A stretch of 64,000 nt of DNA from Streptomyces sp. NRRL F-6676 (GCF_000725625.1 NZ_JOHS01000018.1:60477-124476), one strand, 5' to 3'. Positions 49,424 through 59,466 are shown, numbered from the stretch's first letter. Program-made: numbers and translations. Notes: generated by a model not told the origin, from the sequence alone.

Positions 49424-51973
49424 GTGCCAGAACTCGTACTGGAAACAAATGGACGGACCTGGACGCTCGACCCGTCCAGGTCATACACCCTCGGCCGTGA
49501 TCCGCAGGGGGACATCGTGTTCGACGACGCCAGGGTCTCCTGGCGGCACGGCACGATCGCCTTCGACGGCCGCAGTTGGGTGCTGGAGGACCACGGCAGC
49601 ACCAACGGCACGTTCGCGCAGGGGCAACGGGTGGACCGCGTGGAGCTCGCCTCCGGCACGGCCGTCAACCTGGGCAACGCGACCGACGGGCCGCGGCTGA
49701 CCCTGTCCGCCGCCGAGGCCGCCGTCGCCGCCCCGCAGGCGGGGCCCCAGCAGCAGCCGTACGCCGCCCAGGGCGCGGGCCCCGGCTGGGGACAACAGGC
49801 GCCCGGCGGCCACGCGCAGCAGGCCGCCCCGCCCGTCCCGCCGCAATCGCAGCAGCCACAGATTCCGCAGCAGCAGAACCACGGCCCCGCCGGGAGCCCC
49901 GCGCAGCCGGGCCCGGGCGACGGCGCGGGGGCGGCGTCGCACTACGGCGACCGCAGCCCGACCACGTTCCACCAGTTCTCGATAGGCCGTGTGATGCGCA
50001 TCGGCCGTGCCCTGGAGAACGACCTGGTCGTCTCCGACCTCCAGGTCTCCCGCAACCACGCCGAGTTCCACGCCACGCCCGACGGCCGCCTGGAGATCCG
50101 CGACCTCGGCTCGCACAACGGCACGTTCGTCAACGGCCATCCGGTCCCCAAGGGCGGCTCGGTCCAGCTCGGCCCGGCCGACATCGTCGGCGTCGGCCAC
50201 TCGACGTTCCGGATCGTCGGCGACCGGCTCGAGGAGTTCGTCGACACCGGTGAGGTCTCCTTCTCCGCCCGGCACCTGACCGTCACGGTCGACGGCGGCA
50301 AGCAGATCCTGCGGGACGTCTCCTTCGGCGTTCCCGAGAAGTCGCTGATCGCGGTGATCGGCCCCTCCGGTTCCGGCAAGTCGACGCTGCTCAAGGCGCT
50401 GACCGGCTACCGCCCCGCCAACCAGGGCGACGTCCTCTACGACAACCGGAACCTCTACAAGCAGTTCGCCGAGCTGCGCCAGCGCATCGGACTCGTGCCG
50501 CAGGACGACATCCTGCACAAGGAGCTGTCCGTCAAGCGGGCCCTGAAGTACGCGGCCAAGCTGCGCTTCCCCGCCGACACCACGCGCGCCGAGCGCCAGG
50601 CCCGCATCGACGAGGTGCTGCGCGAGCTCAAGCTCGACATCCACAAGGACAAGAAGGTCAGCTCCCTCTCCGGCGGCCAGCGCAAGCGCGTCTCCGTCGC
50701 CCTGGAGCTGCTCACCAAGCCGTCGCTGATCTTCCTGGACGAGCCGACCTCCGGCCTCGACCCGGGCATGGACCGCGACGTCATGCAGCTGCTGCGCGGC
50801 CTCGCCGACGACGGCCGCACGGTCCTCGTCGTCACCCACTCGGTGGCCGAGCTGGCGATCTGCGACAAGCTCCTGGTGATGGCGCCCGGCGGCTCGGTCG
50901 CCTACTTCGGGCCGCCCGAGGAGGCGCTGAACTTCTTCGGCTACGACTCCTGGGCCGACGTCTTCTCCGCCTTCGAGAACTACCGCGACTACGACTGGGC
51001 GGGCCGCTGGAAGGGCTCGCAGCACTACCAGATGTACGCGGCCGACATCGACGCGGTGGCGCCGCAGTCGGTGCACATGCCGCCTCCGCAGGCGATCAGG
51101 CCGCCCAAGCCGCAGGGCTGGATGTCCCAGCTCGTCACCCTGATCCGGCGCTATGTCTCGGTCATCGCCTCCGACAAGGGCTTCCTCGCGCTGACGGTGA
51201 TCCTGCCCGCGGTGCTCGGCGCGGTCAGCCTGCTGATCGACGCGGACAAGGGGCTGCTGGTCAACCGGGTCAATCCGCAGACCGGCGTGCCCTTCCCGAA
51301 CGGCACGGCGACCACGGTCCTGCTGATCCTCGCCGTCGGCGCCTGTTTCGCGGGCGCCGCCAACTCCGTCCGCGAGCTGATCAAGGAACGGGTCATCTAC
51401 GAGCGGGAACGCGCGACGGGGCTGTCCCGGTCGGCGTACCTGATGTCCAAGGTGGTCGTCCTCGGCGCCGTCACGGTGTTGCAGGGCCTGCTGGTCGGCC
51501 TGATCGGCTTCTCCAGCCGTGAGATCCCCGGGCAGGGCCTCGTCCTCAAGAGCAACACCCTGTTCGAGCTGTGCCTGCCGATCATGGCGCTCGGCTTCGC
51601 CTCCATGATGTTCGGCCTGGTCATCTCCTCCCTGGTGAAGACGGCCGAGAAGACCATGCCGCTGCTGGTCATGTTCGCCATCGTCCAGGTGGTGTTCACC
51701 GGCTGCCTGTTCACCCTGCACGGCACGGTCGGCGTCAACGAGTTCTCGTACCTGATGCCGTCCCGCTGGGCGGTGGCCGCCGCCGGCACGACGCTGGACT
51801 TCAACAACATCGCGCCCAACAGCGACGACCCGACCAGCACCGACCCGCTGTGGAACCACGACGTCTCCGCCTGGGGCATGGACATGGCCGCGCTGATCGT
51901 CCTCGGCGTGATCTGCGGCTTCTTCGTGGCCCGCTTCCTGCGCCGCCACGAGCCGGAGGTCATGCGCAAGTAG
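49424..51973 (+). CDS. FHA-domain ABC transporter fusion (ABCG-like)
   Basis: Predicted 849 residues. Two FHA phosphothreonine-binding domains (about 5-80, with GRDPQGDIV and DHGSTNGTF; about 175-250, with IGRALENDLV, SRNHAEF and GSHNGTF) are joined by a Gln/Pro/Ala-rich linker. Then comes an ABC ATPase (Walker A GPSGSGKST near 312, LSGGQRKRVS, DEPTSGLD near 440) and an ABC2-type membrane domain of about six helices. Export of lipid or cell-envelope material gated by Ser/Thr kinase phosphorylation is inferred. GTG 49412 is an alternative start. Confidence 0.92.
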   Translation: MPELVLETNGRTWTLDPSRSYTLGRDPQGDIVFDDARVSWRHGTIAFDGRSWVLEDHGSTNGTFAQGQRVDRVELASGTAVNLGNATDGPRLTLSAAEAAVAAPQAGPQQQPYAAQGAGPGWGQQAPGGHAQQAAPPVPPQSQQPQIPQQQNHGPAGSPAQPGPGDGAGAASHYGDRSPTTFHQFSIGRVMRIGRALENDLVVSDLQVSRNHAEFHATPDGRLEIRDLGSHNGTFVNGHPVPKGGSVQLGPADIVGVGHSTFRIVGDRLEEFVDTGEVSFSARHLTVTVDGGKQILRDVSFGVPEKSLIAVIGPSGSGKSTLLKALTGYRPANQGDVLYDNRNLYKQFAELRQRIGLVPQDDILHKELSVKRALKYAAKLRFPADTTRAERQARIDEVLRELKLDIHKDKKVSSLSGGQRKRVSVALELLTKPSLIFLDEPTSGLDPGMDRDVMQLLRGLADDGRTVLVVTHSVAELAICDKLLVMAPGGSVAYFGPPEEALNFFGYDSWADVFSAFENYRDYDWAGRWKGSQHYQMYAADIDAVAPQSVHMPPPQAIRPPKPQGWMSQLVTLIRRYVSVIASDKGFLALTVILPAVLGAVSLLIDADKGLLVNRVNPQTGVPFPNGTATTVLLILAVGACFAGAANSVRELIKERVIYERERATGLSRSAYLMSKVVVLGAVTVLQGLLVGLIGFSSREIPGQGLVLKSNTLFELCLPIMALGFASMMFGLVISSLVKTAEKTMPLLVMFAIVQVVFTGCLFTLHGTVGVNEFSYLMPSRWAVAAAGTTLDFNNIAPNSDDPTSTDPLWNHDVSAWGMDMAALIVLGVICGFFVARFLRRHEPEVMRK

Positions 51974-52031
51974 CGTCCGCTCCGGCGCGCACGCCCGCGC
52001 GTCCGGCACGTACGCCCGTTCACGCGCGTAC

Positions 52032-52074
52032 GGCGAAGGGCGGCACCCCCGTCGGTGGGGTGCCGCCCTTCGCC
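52032..52074. terminator. Perfect 18-bp bidirectional terminator
   Basis: Bases 52032-52049 are the exact reverse complement of 52057-52074 with a 7-base loop, between the convergent FHA-ABC and transglycosylase genes. Confidence 0.85.
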
Positions 52075-52102
52075 CTGTCTCCTCGCGGAGCCGGGGTCGG
52101 CC

Positions 52103-52858
52103 TCAGTACGCGCTGTCGACGTTGTCCATCGAGCCGTAGCGGTGCGCCGCGTAGTTGCAGGCGGCCGTGATGTTGGCGACCGGGTCGTAGATGTTCCACG
52201 ACGTGCCGGCCACGTGGTACGCCTCGAAGGTCGGCGGGATGACCTGGAGCAGCCCCTTGGAGGGGATGCCGTTGATGGCGTTGATGTCCCAGTCGTTGAT
52301 GGCGTGCGGGTTGCCCGAGGACTCCCGCATGATGTTGCGGTGCAGACCGCTGTAGGAACCCGGGATGCCGTGCTTGTGCATGATGTCCAGCGACTGGCGG
52401 ATCCAGCCGTCCAGGTTGTTCGCGTACGACTTCCCGGCGGGGGCCGAGGGGCGGTGCGCGGAACGGCTCGCCGAGTCGTCGCCGCCGCGGCTCCGCGCGG
52501 CCTTGGCCGCCGCCTGCTCCCCGGCCTTGCGGGCCGCGTCCTGCCGGGCCTCGGCCGCGTCCCGCTTCTTGGCGGCCGCGTCGTCGTCGGCCTGCTTCCT
52601 CGCCTCGATGGCCTCGGCCTTCAGCCGCTGGCCCGCCAGCTGGTCGGTGACGCGGACCTTGACGTCCTCGATCCGGTGGGTGCTGTAGCTCACCGGGGCG
52701 GAGGTGGCGGCCTCGTCGGTCGTGGTGGTGGTCTGCGCGCTGCTCGGGGCGGCGGAGATCGCGAGGGCGGCTGCACCGAGCGCGGCGACACCGGCGATGC
52801 CGGCGCGATGGGACGTGGCCAGGGCGCGGCCGCGAAGCAAGGCGGTGTACTTGGGCAT
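52103..52858 (-). CDS. Secreted lytic transglycosylase (SLT domain)
   Basis: Predicted 251 residues. Signal peptide about residues 1-40 (LATSHRAGIAGVAALGAAALAISAAPSSAQ, read in part). An Ala/Lys/Glu-rich, probably coiled region spans about 70-130. The C-terminal SLT fold has catalytic Glu in IMRESSGNPHAIN and SKGLLQVIPPTFEAYHV. It cleaves peptidoglycan without hydrolysis. ATG 52858 puts the signal peptide first. Confidence 0.9.
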   Translation of the reverse strand: MPKYTALLRGRALATSHRAGIAGVAALGAAALAISAAPSSAQTTTTTDEAATSAPVSYSTHRIEDVKVRVTDQLAGQRLKAEAIEARKQADDDAAAKKRDAAEARQDAARKAGEQAAAKAARSRGGDDSASRSAHRPSAPAGKSYANNLDGWIRQSLDIMHKHGIPGSYSGLHRNIMRESSGNPHAINDWDINAINGIPSKGLLQVIPPTFEAYHVAGTSWNIYDPVANITAACNYAAHRYGSMDNVDSAY

Positions 52859-53036
52859 GGGTGGATGGACCTCTTCGAATAGCGCGGAGGTCGCTCCCGG
52901 GCCGGGGACGGACAAGGGATGTTTCCGGTCCGGACGCCGTGGGTAGAACGGGCGGCGCCGAGCGACGGGAGCAATTCTTAGCTGCCGCAAAAACGCCAGG
53001 CAAAGGTGTGACGTACGATCCCGGGTAGTGGACACA

Positions 53037-53095
53037 GGAACGGCAAAGCGGGGTAGATCGCCCGATCCGCCCCGCTCAAGAGCCCTTTCCGTTCC
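53037..53095. terminator. Nested inverted repeat in a 406-bp gap
   Basis: GGAACGG...CCGTTCC (outer) encloses AGCGGGG...CCCCGCT, with GATC palindromes at the tip. It lies downstream of the queA-like gene on the minus strand and upstream of the transglycosylase gene, so it could end one and insulate the other, or be a structured leader. The rest of the gap 52859-53264 holds the tandem repeats and no gene. Confidence 0.5.
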
Positions 53096-53193
53096 TCCTA
53101 ATCCGCTTCGTACGTGATGTGTGCCCTATGTGCGGGCTCACACGGGCTCCACCCTTCTCTCACAGTTGGTTGCGAGAGCAATGCGCTCCGTGA

Positions 53194-53266
53194 GGGTCGG
53201 GACCCGCCCTTTTCGTGCGGACCGGGATCCGCCCTTTCCGCGAGGACCGGGACCCGCCCCTCCGCT
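53194..53266. repeat. Three tandem 25-bp repeats overlapping the queA-like stop
   Basis: Units starting at 53194, 53219 and 53244 share GGACCGGGAYCCGCCCTTT (first unit slightly diverged). The last unit runs into the TAG at 53265-53267. Each contains GGGACCCG/GGGATCC, partly self-complementary. Confidence 0.8.
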
Positions 53267-54371
53267 ACCTCAGCAGGAGGTGGGTGTCCCCGAACTCGTG
53301 CCACAGGTAGCGGCCCGCCAGGGCCGCCTCGTACCCCCGCTCGACCGCTTCCCGGCCCGCGACCGCCTCCAGCATCAGCAGGTGCGAGGCCTCCGGCTCG
53401 TGCAGCCCGGTCAGCAGCCCGTCCACCACCCGCACCCCCCGCCCGGGCGTCACCACCAGGTCCGTCCACCCGGCACGCGCGCGCACGACCCCGTCCACGC
53501 CGGCGGCGGACTCCACCGCCCGCACCGCGGTCGTCCCCACCGCCACCACCCGGCCGCCCCCCGCCCGGGCCGCGTTGATCAGCCGCGCCGAGGCCTCCGG
53601 CACCGCGAACCGCTCCGGGTACGGCGGCTCGTGCGCCTCCTGCGACGCCACCCCGGTGTGCAGCGTGAGCGGCGCGAACTGCACGCCCCGGCTCACCAGC
53701 TCCGCCACCACCCCCGGCGTGAAGGGCCGCGCCGCGCTCGGCATCTCCGCGCTGCCCGCCCCGTCGGCGTACGGCAGCGCGAACACCGTCTGGTACGCCG
53801 AGAGCGGCTGATCCCGCTCGGTGTACGCGTACCGGATGGGACGGCCGTGCCGGCGCAGCAGCGCGGGGAGGTCGGGGGCGCCCGGGGGGCGCACGCCGTG
53901 GACCTTCGTGGTGGGCGCGTCCCCTCCGACCGGCCGCGCCCACCACAGCCGCTCGCTCCCGCCCGGCAGCGGCTCCTCCAGGACAAGCCGCACCCCGTCG
54001 GGCAGCTCCACCCGCGCACCCGCGGGCCCTCCCGCACGCGCGCGCGTGGTGCCCCGTCCGTCCGGTTCCCGCAACTCCACCGCCCAGCGTCCGTCGTCGC
54101 CCCGCGTGGAGAAGTGCACCACCACGCGCGCGTGCCCGACGTCCCCGTCCACCGCGGCGGCCAGCGTGGGGGAGGTGTTCACGAGCAGCAGGTCCCCGGC
54201 GCGCAGCAGCCCCGGCAGCTCCCGGAAGGCGTGGTGCGCCACCTCCGTACCGCGCGACACCAGCAGCCGTACGGCGTCCCGGCCCCGCCCAGGACCGCGC
54301 TGCTCCACCGGCACCCGGGCCGACAGCTCCTCGGGCACCGTCCACGCGCGCCCGCGCGCGTGGACGGTCAT
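53265..54371 (-). CDS. QueA-like SAM:tRNA ribosyltransferase-isomerase
   Basis: Predicted 368 residues of the QueA fold. Recognisable segments are GDLLLVNTSPTLAA, HGRPIRYAYTE, YQTVFA (where QueA proteins read YQTVYA), GVQFAPLTLHTG and GRVVAVGTTAVRAVES. Canonical QueA makes epoxyqueuosine in tRNA. No other queuosine gene is present in the window, so its role here is uncertain. ATG 54371 overlaps the stop of the upstream SDR (ATGA). Confidence 0.85.
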   Translation of the reverse strand: MTVHARGRAWTVPEELSARVPVEQRGPGRGRDAVRLLVSRGTEVAHHAFRELPGLLRAGDLLLVNTSPTLAAAVDGDVGHARVVVHFSTRGDDGRWAVELREPDGRGTTRARAGGPAGARVELPDGVRLVLEEPLPGGSERLWWARPVGGDAPTTKVHGVRPPGAPDLPALLRRHGRPIRYAYTERDQPLSAYQTVFALPYADGAGSAEMPSAARPFTPGVVAELVSRGVQFAPLTLHTGVASQEAHEPPYPERFAVPEASARLINAARAGGGRVVAVGTTAVRAVESAAGVDGVVRARAGWTDLVVTPGRGVRVVDGLLTGLHEPEASHLLMLEAVAGREAVERGYEAALAGRYLWHEFGDTHLLLR

Positions 54372-55066
54372 CGCCCCTCCACCAGGGCCGGCGCACGGTA
54401 GCGGCCACTCGGCGGCCGTTCGTCCAGGAGCCGCAGGAACGCGGGCACCACGCTCTCCGGGGCCGGCCGCGGAGCGTCGTCGTCCGGTACGGCCGCCGCG
54501 TACAGGGCGGTCGCCATGTCCCCGGGGTCCACCGCCCACACCCGCAGCCCCGGCTCCTCCACGCCCAGCACCGCCGCCAGGTGGTCGAGCGCCGCCTTGG
54601 AGGCCCCGTAGCCGCCCCACGTCTCGTACGCCTCCACCGCCGCGTCCGAGCTGACGGCGACCACCGCGCCCGCCGGCGACTCCCGCAGCAGCGGCAGCGC
54701 CTCCCGCACCAGGCCGTGCGCCGCCACCACGTTCACCTCCAGGGCCCGGCGCAGCCCCTCCGGCGCCAGTTCGGCCAGCGGTACCAGCGGCTCGGCGCCC
54801 AGCGCGCTCGCGTTGTGCACCACCAGATCGACGCCGCCGCCCAGCTCCCGGGCGCGCGCCACCAGCTCCGTGCGGTGCCCGGCGTCCGTGACGTCCCCCG
54901 GCACCGCCGCCACCCGCGTCCCGTACGCCGCCAGACCGCCCGCCGCCCCGGCCAGCGGCCCCGGATCCCTCGCGTCCAGGACCAGGTCCCAGCCGCGTGC
55001 GGCAAGCGCCGCGCCGAGCGCCCGGCCCAGCCCCTTGGAAGCCCCCGTGATGATCGCCACCGGCAT
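54368..55066 (-). CDS. Short-chain dehydrogenase/reductase
   Basis: Predicted 232 residues. Cofactor motif TGASKGLG, NAS loop (HNASALG), catalytic Ser in AVSSDAA and YGASK pair are all intact, so it should be an active NAD(P) oxidoreductase. Translationally coupled to the QueA-like gene downstream. Substrate unknown. Confidence 0.88.
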   Translation of the reverse strand: MPVAIITGASKGLGRALGAALAARGWDLVLDARDPGPLAGAAGGLAAYGTRVAAVPGDVTDAGHRTELVARARELGGGVDLVVHNASALGAEPLVPLAELAPEGLRRALEVNVVAAHGLVREALPLLRESPAGAVVAVSSDAAVEAYETWGGYGASKAALDHLAAVLGVEEPGLRVWAVDPGDMATALYAAAVPDDDAPRPAPESVVPAFLRLLDERPPSGRYRAPALVEGR

Positions 55067-55273
55067 GCCCGTCCCCTTCGTCCAGCGCCGCCGACCACCG
55101 GCGACGCCCCCAACGTAGGAACACGCCCGCTCCCGCCGCCTCGGACAGGAGATCCAGCCCGGCGGGGTCCTTCGGCCTACGTCCGCGGGCCCTCCGCCCT
55201 ACGCCCGTGGCCCCGGTCCGCACCCGCCGCCGGACCGATCCCCGCTGTCGGTGCCTCCCGGTACCGTGAGGTC

Positions 55274-56419
55274 ATGAGTTCCGGACCCACGTCGGGCCTG
55301 GCCGCGGTGAGCTCCGCGCTGCTGGCCATGAGCAGGCACCTGGAGGTGCGCGACGTCCTGAAGACGATCGTCGCCTCCGCCCGCGAGCTGCTCGACGCCG
55401 AGTACGCGGCCCTGGGTGTCCCCGACGACCACGGGGGCTTCGCCCAGTTCGTCGTCGACGGCGTCAGCGACGCCCAGTGGAAGGCCATCGGCCCGCTCCC
55501 GCGCCAGCACGGCATCCTCGCCGCCATGCTCAGCGAGGCCACCCCGCAGCGCCTCGCCGACGTCCGCACGGACCCCCGCTTCGAGGGCTGGCCCGCCGCC
55601 CACCCCGAGATGTCCGACTTCCTCGGCCTGCCCGTCCGCGACGGCGACGAGGTCATCGCCGCCCTCTTCCTCGCCAACAAGAGGTGCCCCGGACCCGCCG
55701 GCGGCTGCGGCTTCACCGAGGACGACGAACAACTGCTCGGCATCCTCGCCCAGCACGCCGCCATCGCCCTCACCAACGCCCGCCTCTACGAGCGCAGCCG
55801 CGAACTGACCATCGCCGAGGAACGCTCCCGCCTCGCCCACGAACTGCACGACGCCGTCAGCCAGAAACTGTTCTCCCTGCGCCTGACCGCCCAGGCCGCC
55901 GCCGCCCTCGTCGGCCGCGACCCCGCCCGGGCCCGGGGCGAGATGCGGCAGGTCGCCGCGCTCGCCGCCGAGGCCGCCGACGAACTGCGCGCCGCCGTCG
56001 TCGAACTGCGCCCCGCCGCCCTGGACGAGGACGGCCTCGTCGCCACCCTGCGCACCCAGATACAGGTCCTCGACCGCGCCCACACCGCACGCGTGACGTT
56101 CACCGGCAAGGGGGTGCGCGCCCTGCCCGCCGCCCAGGAGGAGGCACTCCTGCGCGTCGCCCAGGAGGCCCTGCACAACGCACTGCGGCACTCCGGCGCC
56201 GCCCGCGTGGACGTCACCCTCGAACGCCGCGGCCCCGGCGCCGTCCTGCGCGTCACGGACGACGGCACCGGCTTCGACCCCCGGACGGTGCGCCGCGCCG
56301 GACGCCACCTCGGACTGGTCTCCATGCGCGACCGGGCGGGCGGCGTCGGCGGCACCCTGACCGTGGAATCCGCGCCCGGCAAGGGCACCACGATCGAGAT
56401 GGAGGTCCCCGGTGGCTGA
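55274..56419 (+). CDS. GAF-domain sensor histidine kinase (NarL partner type)
   Basis: Predicted 381 residues without transmembrane segments. GAF domain about 20-170 (VLKTIVASARELLDAEYAALGV). HisKA_3 dimerisation domain with phospho-acceptor His in LAHELHDAVSQ near residue 190, then an HATPase domain with QEALHNALRHS and DDGTGFDP. It is cytoplasmic, so it likely senses an internal ligand or redox state. Overlaps the response-regulator gene by 8 bp. Confidence 0.93.
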   Translation: MSSGPTSGLAAVSSALLAMSRHLEVRDVLKTIVASARELLDAEYAALGVPDDHGGFAQFVVDGVSDAQWKAIGPLPRQHGILAAMLSEATPQRLADVRTDPRFEGWPAAHPEMSDFLGLPVRDGDEVIAALFLANKRCPGPAGGCGFTEDDEQLLGILAQHAAIALTNARLYERSRELTIAEERSRLAHELHDAVSQKLFSLRLTAQAAAALVGRDPARARGEMRQVAALAAEAADELRAAVVELRPAALDEDGLVATLRTQIQVLDRAHTARVTFTGKGVRALPAAQEEALLRVAQEALHNALRHSGAARVDVTLERRGPGAVLRVTDDGTGFDPRTVRRAGRHLGLVSMRDRAGGVGGTLTVESAPGKGTTIEMEVPGG

Positions 56420-57056
56420 AGCGATCAGAGTGCTGCTCGTCGACGACCACCAGGTCGTCCGCCGGGGCCTGCGCACCTTCCTGGAGGTGCAGGACGACAT
56501 CGAGGTCGTCGGCGAGGCGTCCGACGGCGCCGAGGGCGTCGACCGGGCCGGGGAACTGCGGCCCGACGTCATCCTCATGGACGTCAAGATGCCGGGCGTC
56601 GACGGCATCGACGCGCTGCGCAGACTCCGCGAACTCGACCACCCCGCGCGCGTGCTCGTCGTCACCAGCTTCACCGAACAGCGCACGGTCGTCCCCGCCC
56701 TGCGCGCGGGCGCCGCCGGATACGTCTACAAGGACATCGACCCCGACGCCCTGGCCGGCGCCATCCGCTCCGTGCACGCCGGGCACATCCTGCTCCAGCC
56801 CGAGGTCGCGGGCGCGCTCCTCGCCCAGGAGGACACCGGCCCGGCCCAGGGGCGGGCCGGCACGCTCACCGAACGGGAACGCGAGGTGCTCGGGCTGATC
56901 GCGGACGGCCGCTCCAACCGCGAGATCGCCCGCGCACTCGTCCTCTCCGAGAAGACGGTCAAGACGCACGTCTCGAACATCCTGATGAAGCTCGACCTCT
57001 CCGACCGCACCCAGGCCGCCCTGTGGGCGGTACGCCACGGGGTGGCCGGGACGTAG
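56412..57056 (+). CDS. NarL/LuxR-family response regulator
   Basis: Predicted 214 residues. Receiver domain with LLVDDHQVV, phospho-acceptor Asp in ILMDVKMPGVDG near residue 56, and Lys in GYVYKDID. C-terminal LuxR HTH (LTEREREVLGLIADGRSNREIA, in part, near 150). GTG start overlaps the kinase gene, so they form one operon and a cognate pair. Targets unknown. Confidence 0.94.
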   Translation: MAEAIRVLLVDDHQVVRRGLRTFLEVQDDIEVVGEASDGAEGVDRAGELRPDVILMDVKMPGVDGIDALRRLRELDHPARVLVVTSFTEQRTVVPALRAGAAGYVYKDIDPDALAGAIRSVHAGHILLQPEVAGALLAQEDTGPAQGRAGTLTEREREVLGLIADGRSNREIARALVLSEKTVKTHVSNILMKLDLSDRTQAALWAVRHGVAGT

Positions 57057-57075
57057 CCGCAGACACCCGGTGGCG

Positions 57076-57867
57076 CTACCGCACCCCCCGCTCCCGCTCC
57101 TCCACCACCGAGTTGTACGCCGCGACCCGCGCCCGCCGTGCCGTCCGCTCCACCGGCCGCAACGCCTCCCCCCGCGCGGCCATCTCGGACGCCGTCACCG
57201 CACCGCCGTGCCCGCTGTCGTACGCCACCGACACCAGCAGCCCCACCCGCCCCGCGAGCTCCAGCACCCGCACCGCCCGCGGCGGATACCCCGGCGCCAG
57301 CACCTCGCGGTCGCCGCCCTCCACCCGCGCCCGGTACGCGTCCACCGCCGCCTCCGCCACCGGCCCGGACCCGGCGACGTCCAGCCGCGACAGCACCTCC
57401 GTCGCCTCCCGCAGCGCCTGAGCCAGCTCCCGCTCGGCCTCCCCGAGCGAGGGCACGTCGGCCGGCGGCGCCTCCCGCACCGGCAGACAGTGCCAGACCA
57501 CCTCGACGTGCACATCACCCGCGGGCCCGGCCTCGCGCACCTCCGGCACCAGGCCCAAGGCCGCCCCGTGGCACACCACGGCCTCCTCCGCCTCCAGCGC
57601 CCGCGCGTTGAACTCCGGCGGCCCGCTCAGCCCCAGCGGATGCCCCGGCACCGGCAGCGCCACCCGCAGCCCGGTCACCCCGAGCGCGCGCAGCCGTCCC
57701 AGCGCCAGCGACAGCCCGACGGGCCCGGACTCACCCGGCAGCCCCTCGACCCGGTGCACGGCGTCCTCCCCGACCACCGCCGACACCGCGTCGTCCGGCG
57801 ACGCATTCCCGGCAAGAAGGGCATTTCCCCATGCGGCCAACCGTCCTGAGCGTGGTTCCGTGAGCAT
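57076..57867 (-). CDS. Conserved actinobacterial protein of unknown function
   Basis: Predicted 263 residues, no signal peptide or transmembrane helix, Leu/Ala/Glu/Val-rich mixed alpha/beta. Segments GLRVALPVPGHPLGLSGPPEFNARALEAEEAVV and VARHC-like WHCLPVREAP are well structured, but I recognise no active site. It converges on the response regulator with a 19-bp gap. Coding bias is strong. Confidence 0.75.
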   Translation of the reverse strand: MLTEPRSGRLAAWGNALLAGNASPDDAVSAVVGEDAVHRVEGLPGESGPVGLSLALGRLRALGVTGLRVALPVPGHPLGLSGPPEFNARALEAEEAVVCHGAALGLVPEVREAGPAGDVHVEVVWHCLPVREAPPADVPSLGEAERELAQALREATEVLSRLDVAGSGPVAEAAVDAYRARVEGGDREVLAPGYPPRAVRVLELAGRVGLLVSVAYDSGHGGAVTASEMAARGEALRPVERTARRARVAAYNSVVEERERGVR

Positions 57868-58036
57868 GCCCCCACCCTAAGGACCGGACCGATGGAACAG
57901 CCCGGCCGACCAGTGGCGTAGATTTCTTGAAGGACTGCGCCCACAGGCGCGGCGGGCCGCGCCGACCGGTGCGCGCCCGGCGTGGGCGACAGCCGGGACC
58001 GGCCGACACTGCTGCAAATGGGGAGACAACGCGCTC

Positions 58037-58834
<798 letters not shown>

Positions 58835-58933
58835 CGCCCACTCGGGTTCCGCGCCGAACCACCCCGCACGAGCCCCGCGGTGGACCGAACTGCGCCCTGT
58901 CCGACTCCCGGGCGCGGTCCTACCATTGACCAT

Positions 58934-59365
58934 GTGAACGACATCGACGCATGGGTGTGGTGGCTCGTCGGCGCGGCCGCGCTCGGAATCCCCCTCGTCG
59001 TCACCGCGATGCCCGAATTCGGCATGCTCGCCGTCGGCGCGGTCGCCGCCGCGGTCACGGCCGGCCTCGGCGGCGGCGTCGTGGCCCAGGTGCTGGTCTT
59101 CGTCATCGTCTCGGTGGCCCTCATCGCCGTGGTCCGGCCCCTCGCCAACCGGCACGCCGGGCAACGGCCCCAGCACGCCACCGGAATCGACGCCCTCAAG
59201 GGCAGACAGGCCGTCGTCCTCGAACGGGTCGACGGCGAGGGCGGCCGGATCAAACTCGCCGGCGAGGTCTGGTCCGCCCGCGCACTCGACTCCGGACTGG
59301 CCTACGACGTGGGCCAGTCCGTGGACGTCGTCGACATCGAGGGAGCGACGGCGATCATCATGTGA
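58934..59365 (+). CDS. NfeD-like membrane protein
   Basis: Predicted 143 residues. Three transmembrane helices in the first 80 residues (WWLVGAAALGIPLVV; LAVGAVAAAVTAGL; VLVFVIVSVALIAVV) and a C-terminal OB-like domain (GRQAVVLERVDGEGGRIKLAGEVWSAR, in part). NfeD proteins pair with SPFH proteins, as here with the gene 131 bp downstream. GTG 58934. Confidence 0.88.
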   Translation: MNDIDAWVWWLVGAAALGIPLVVTAMPEFGMLAVGAVAAAVTAGLGGGVVAQVLVFVIVSVALIAVVRPLANRHAGQRPQHATGIDALKGRQAVVLERVDGEGGRIKLAGEVWSARALDSGLAYDVGQSVDVVDIEGATAIIM

Positions 59366-59432
59366 CCTCGGACGACGCAACTCGGCGGAACGCCTCCCAG
59401 CGCGGACGACGGTCTGTCAGACTCGACCAGCA

Positions 59433-59466
59433 AGATCTTCGACAACCATAAGATCTGCCGTAAGAG
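59433..59466 (+). promoter_or_regulatory. Promoter with overlapping palindrome for the SPFH gene
   Basis: TTCGAC (59438-59443) and TAAGAG (59461-59466) are spaced by 17 bp. An inverted repeat AGATCTT/AAGATCT (59433-59439 and 59450-59456) covers the -35 and spacer, the usual place for a repressor. Confidence 0.5.

Noticed and set aside
52859..53100. Possible c-di-AMP (ydaO) riboswitch before the transglycosylase gene
   Set aside because: Streptomyces cell-wall hydrolase genes often have one, but I could not find the conserved core blocks here; only a nested hairpin.
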